Positions 10,506 to 13,934 of a stretch of DNA of 13,934 nt are shown piece after piece (positions within the stretch are counted from its first letter, which is position 1; each line of letters begins with the position of its first letter). Below the pieces are notes generated by a model. It made no database searches, was not told the DNA's origin, and saw only the letters and a list, made by a program, of their open reading frames with translations. The stretch is from Phoronis ovalis (Eukaryota > Phoronida > Phoronidae), in NCBI GenBank assembly GCA_028565635.1, contig JAOXYB010026257.1:1855-15788 (forward strand), read 5' to 3'. The position numbers and the translations under genes were made by a program.

Positions 10506-12060
10506 AAACGCCACGATAAATTACTTTAAAATGAGCAGGTATGAACTCTTATTAACCTTTCGGGGGAAACAACAGTTATTAGCAATAAGAAAACACTAAC
10601 ACAAAGAAAATTAAAAACACAGAAAATACAGATAAACAAAACATTTGTAATCGAATCGTCAAATAGTGTAGTAGATGTGGTCAACCTCGTCAGTTACAAT
10701 GTGATAATCTTTGTTCAACTCAACAAGAACGCAAGAAATCACAGTTCTGGGTCCAATGCGGGTTCCAATGTTGTTACAGACAACATTTTTCATGACATCA
10801 ACGATTTGTACAAATCGTAATTGCCTCCAAATATAGCATTCCTTAACAAATCACGGACGCTTGGGTTACGCGACGTACATCCTCCAATACCTACATACTT
10901 AGCCAGCTATAAATTCCACCAGGAAGGTTTAGATAGAAGTTACCCTGGGGAGATACGGTTTGAATAACTTTCAAGGATTGATTTTTGTAAGCACGCATAG
11001 CTGTTGACAAAACATGTCTCATTTCCTATGTGCCACCGTTGGTTTAAGAATAGACCGGAAATAAATGTGCCTCTTTTTTATTTGCGCTAAAACATTATTG
11101 GACAAAACATGAGGTCAAAAGCTGTTCCCTAACACTGATCACTTTAGCAAAAAAAAAACGTTTCTACAAAATACTGAATCCGCCTCTGCACAAACATGTT
11201 GTTACCGAATATCGTATCCAATTCAAAAAGGAACGCTTCTTGAGTGTAGCGTTATGACGGGTGCACTGAACACTGACTAACTGTCTCTACGAAAATGTCA
11301 GAAACAATGGCATGTTTTATCGGATCTTTTAAAAATTATGGTTTGTAAATTTATGTGAGCTAAACTAAGAATGTACTTAACCACATTCATTGAAAATTGA
11401 CAAAATCAGAAAAGCATACCGTATCACAAAACAGTGGTTTAAGAAAATCAAAAATTCCCCCCAGCATAGCTTATTTACCTTCTGCTTCTTGTGACAAAAA
11501 TAATATCCGTGTGCGTGTTTGGTAATAGCTAATATGCAACAATTACAAGGTACTTATTTCTTAAAAATAACATAGCTGTATGCTTGGCACACGAATGTCA
11601 ATACATTATATTGAATGACTACATTAACACAAGCTTCGATGGATTCGTGTGGCGAATAGTACGCTAGATGTAAGCCTTTCAATGGGGCATTTGTGTACAG
11701 TATCCCTTACGCAGTATGAAATTGGCTCCGTGGTGTATATTCCTTTGAAATCAGCAAAGAACACATCTTTTGATATAAAAATAATATCAATTCAGATAAT
11801 AATAAGTACTTGTAATTGTTTCATTGAATATTTTTCAATGTCATTAAACGTTTTACAAATGCTGCATACACGTTACGATAATATGTCGACCCTGTCAAAA
11901 TTAAGGTAAAATTATGGCAAGAAATAAGCTCGATATATATGTAAATATATGTCAACTTTATATCCACTATAAAAATGATTTATTGCTACCCGTCATAAGT
12001 GTACCCGGGGTTTACCCCAGTTATGGATAAACTATAGCAGAGTTTACACGGGTTGAATAT

Positions 12061-12078
12061 ATTTATATATATATAAAT
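12061..12078. repeat. AT-rich perfect palindrome
   Basis: The 18 bp sequence atttatatatatataaat equals its own reverse complement and sits in an AT-rich patch. It is probably simple low-complexity DNA; no function is implied. Confidence 0.8.
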
Positions 12079-12557
12079 AATAAAAGGCTTGGATACATAT
12101 CTGCTACGTTCTTTTTACGCCACGGGAGCTTATTGTATTGAACATAGGAACAGCTATTTACTCTAAGCCTAAAGACTAATGTGAACAACCCCGTTATTAT
12201 AAAATGATCTTCAGCTAACCGCAAATTACAAGTTTAAGCAAACTTTAAGTAAATTTATCAGCTCAACGAATGACACACGTGTAGGAACCTGTATTGGCCA
12301 TTTAAACGCAAATCGTGCAATTTTATAATCAAGACATTACCTTTGCATGCTTTGGGATTCCGTAATTATATGCAATCCATGTATATAGTTTTATTATTTT
12401 GCACCGACTGCTTGGGGATTGTATACATTGATAACACGAGCGTAATAGATCGGTTACATGCTTATCTCTGGAGTATGATAACAGGTGATTAATAACAAGT
12501 AGTCCACGTGTTTTATCACACACAGACTCACTGATGATTATAAACCCAATCACAAAC

Positions 12558-12735
12558 CTGCTTTGTGATGACTAACTTGTGATGTTATTTCTGTAATTTG
12601 GTCCTCATACGATGTTGAGTTATCGCTATGTTGCGTATAGTCTGTATTCAGATTTTGTTTACGAACTGGCATTACGTAATTTAACGTGCAGATTAACGTC
12701 AATAGAAATACTAATCCACTGCATTGTAACTCCAT
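12558..12735 (-). CDS. sostdc1: Sclerostin/SOSTDC1-like protein, exon 1 (signal peptide and N-terminal region)
   Basis: First coding exon: 59 codons plus one base of the split Asp60 codon. ATG at 12735-12733 is the first in-frame Met after an upstream TAG (12756-12754). It has A at -3 and G at +4, a good animal start context. Residues 1 to about 22 form a classic signal peptide, with hydrophobic core LVFLLTLICTL at 8-18, so the product should enter the secretory pathway. The following segment is polar and low in conservation, with one N-glycosylation sequon (N39-S-T), comparable to the variable N-terminal stretch of vertebrate SOSTDC1 and sclerostin. The exon lacks any knot cysteine, as expected. 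Its assignment rests on the signal peptide, strand, order, matching splice phase and total length (191 residues, against about 206-213 in vertebrate relatives), not on residue-level homology. A different upstream first exon remains possible. Confidence 0.78.
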
Positions 12736-13934
12736 GATTTTATTCTCCAAGTCCTAGAGTGCGATCCTTACGCATTCCGTGTACTACATGAATGTATAAG
12801 TATCATACAAATCTGGTTACTCCGGACGGCGCGAATATGAGTGCTAAGGTATTAGATTAGAACACGACTGGCATACATAGGCGGGGTGTATGTCTTAATA
12901 TATTGCAACTAATGAATGCGTTTGGCGCCACAAGCCTATGATTACAACCAATGAGATTAGCGCTTACATCTTTGTTATTACCTGTACATAGAAATGTTAT
13001 TGTAAAGTTTAACAATTGGTCGTGAAAGGGAAAGGTTGGATGTATACACATCATTCATAAATGACAGCTGTCAATCAGACATAAAGGAAAATAAATGCCA
13101 CGTTCTATAAATATTATACTGTTATATATTATTCTTGCCTAAGAGGTAAGATTAACCTATGAGACAGGTCATTGAGAGATTTAGCTGCTTGATTTACGGT
13201 CATTATTGTAAATAGATTAAGAAAAATATTTTTCTTTAGTAATAGTTATCACAAATGTCGATATAGCTACGATATAGCAGAGATATCAGATATTGTATTC
13301 AAATGAAATCAATGGAAAAAACGATGAAAGAAAGGTTTTGTTACATGTAAAAAGGTAGTGCCATTTCTTACAAGTTCATGTTTTTGTAATTTAAAAGTTG
13401 CCCAAAGGAATATTTGGGCTGTGAATACATGCAGTTACCTCGATAGCAGAGTCACCTAGCGGCCGGCTGCACAAAACTTTAATTTGCAACCAAACGTTGT
13501 TAATCCAGTGTTTGTGCTCTGTAGACGTTTAATAATAATTAGAACAAGTTGTATACATGTATAATTTTCATTTCTTTAATTAAAATTAATTTAATTTCTC
13601 AATGAAAGCATATTCAGAATGCTTCATAACATTATTGATAAAAAATCACTGGAAAAATAGCGGTCGATTTAACAAGCATTGATTTAAACTTTGAACTACA
13701 CACTAAGCTTTGAATTGAGAGTATCCGTTATTATATGTAGGTACATGTAGTAAAAGAGTAAATGAAAACAGTAAAGGTGGATCGAGACTCGTTTGCATAT
13801 TTAACACATTTAGCTTTGTTTAACATGGTGATAGCGATTGCGCTAAAATAAGAACTATAATAGACCATTTGCATGCACTTGAGGGCGCTGCAGTCTAAAC
13901 CCTTTTCCCAGAATTCTCTAGTTTCTTTTCATAA
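12736..13934. other. Upstream flank of the sclerostin-like gene, probable promoter region
   Basis: This region should contain the 5' UTR and promoter of the minus-strand gene. No convincing minus-strand TATA box was seen near the start codon. There is a small GC-richer patch around 12880-12930 (gcggggtg and ggcgcc) and a CCAAT on the plus strand near 12949. None of these is strong enough to place a transcription start. The far end (13867-13888) carries an octamer and a CTCF-like match. The open frame at 12857-13054 on the minus strand is not supported as coding. Confidence 0.4.
13867..13888 (+). promoter_or_regulatory. Octamer motif adjoining a CTCF-like site
   Basis: ATTTGCAT at 13867-13874 is a perfect POU-family octamer. 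It is followed immediately by gcacttgagggcgc (13875-13888), which fits 12 of 14 positions of the degenerate vertebrate CTCF core CCASYAGRKGGCRS. Both motifs are short and were found by eye. An octamer is expected about once every two or three windows of this size by chance, so this is only a candidate regulatory or boundary element. Confidence 0.25.

Larger units (their letters stand above)
7661..12557 (-). other. Intron of the sclerostin-like gene (4,897 bp, phase 1)
   Basis: The GT donor is at 12557-12556, in the context GCAG/gtttgt. The AG acceptor is at 7662-7661, after a T-rich tract. Splicing joins the G at 12558 to AT at 7660-7659, giving a GAT Asp codon and keeping the frame open. Reading straight through the donor meets TGA two codons later, so the intron is required. 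Inside I recognise only the inverted-repeat element at 10221-10505. The rest is AT-rich, with short open frames that look like chance. A 12 bp palindrome is at 8566-8577, an 18 bp palindrome at 10801-10818, and a foldable GC-containing patch at 12003-12053. Confidence 0.82.

Noticed and set aside
10308-10514. Minus-strand open frame through the inverted-repeat element
   Set aside because: Its TTGPEN/TTGPKN duplication simply reflects the 21 bp DNA tandem repeat; no protein family fits.
10659-11390. A possible decayed minus-strand coding sequence in the intron, pieced together from several frames
   Set aside because: The frames look protein-like, but the pieces (about 20-56 codons, with stops and frame changes) are no longer than expected when picking the best of three frames at each point. 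The plus strand over the same stretch has equally open frames, one of them Cys-rich with a loose piggyBac-tail look. A translated database search would decide.
11649-11909. Plus-strand open frame of about 86 codons
   Set aside because: It opens with GTG, has no recognisable domain, and lies within the intron in AT-rich sequence; its length is within chance.
12329-12557. Minus-strand open frame starting just inside the sclerostin-like intron
   Set aside because: It is in a different frame from exon 1, begins at the donor side of the intron, and shows no family resemblance.

Overview
The window looks like nuclear DNA from an animal, probably a marine invertebrate and most likely a lophotrochozoan such as a mollusc. 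The base composition is AT-rich, most of the sequence is non-coding, there is an animal-type nuclear serine tRNA with a polymerase III terminator, and the one convincing protein gene has a 4.9 kb intron. The taxon is inference; the sequence alone does not prove it.

The main content is a two-exon minus-strand gene for a secreted sclerostin/SOSTDC1-type cystine-knot protein of the DAN family (BMP and Wnt antagonists). Exon 1 (12735 to 12558) encodes a signal peptide and a variable N-terminal region. Exon 2 (7660 to 7263) encodes the whole eight-cysteine knot and a very basic tail. The donor (CAG/gtttgt) and acceptor (ttgtgttgcag/AT) join in phase 1 and create a split Asp codon, giving a 191-residue protein. 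Cysteine spacing matches vertebrate sclerostin at every interval but one, which differs by a single residue. The Asn-X-Ile motif that vertebrate sclerostin and SOSTDC1 use on LRP5/6 is absent, which is the most interesting biological point here.

Layout: 1-1363 shows nothing identifiable. An interrupted TG microsatellite lies at 1364-1447. A stand-alone tRNA-Ser(GCT) with an unusual acceptor stem lies at 2161-2242, with a T5 terminator just after it. The stretch 2243-7262 has no recognisable gene. It contains a candidate coding fragment near 3397-3630 and an unusually open minus-strand frame at 5784-6662, which lies where a long 3' UTR of the sclerostin-like gene would be. The intron, 7661-12557, carries a 285 bp inverted-repeat-flanked element at 10221-10505. 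Upstream of the gene, 12736-13934 should hold the promoter and ends with an octamer motif beside a CTCF-like match.

The tRNA and the secreted-factor gene have no evident functional link. No CRISPR, operon, intact transposon or complete viral gene was seen.
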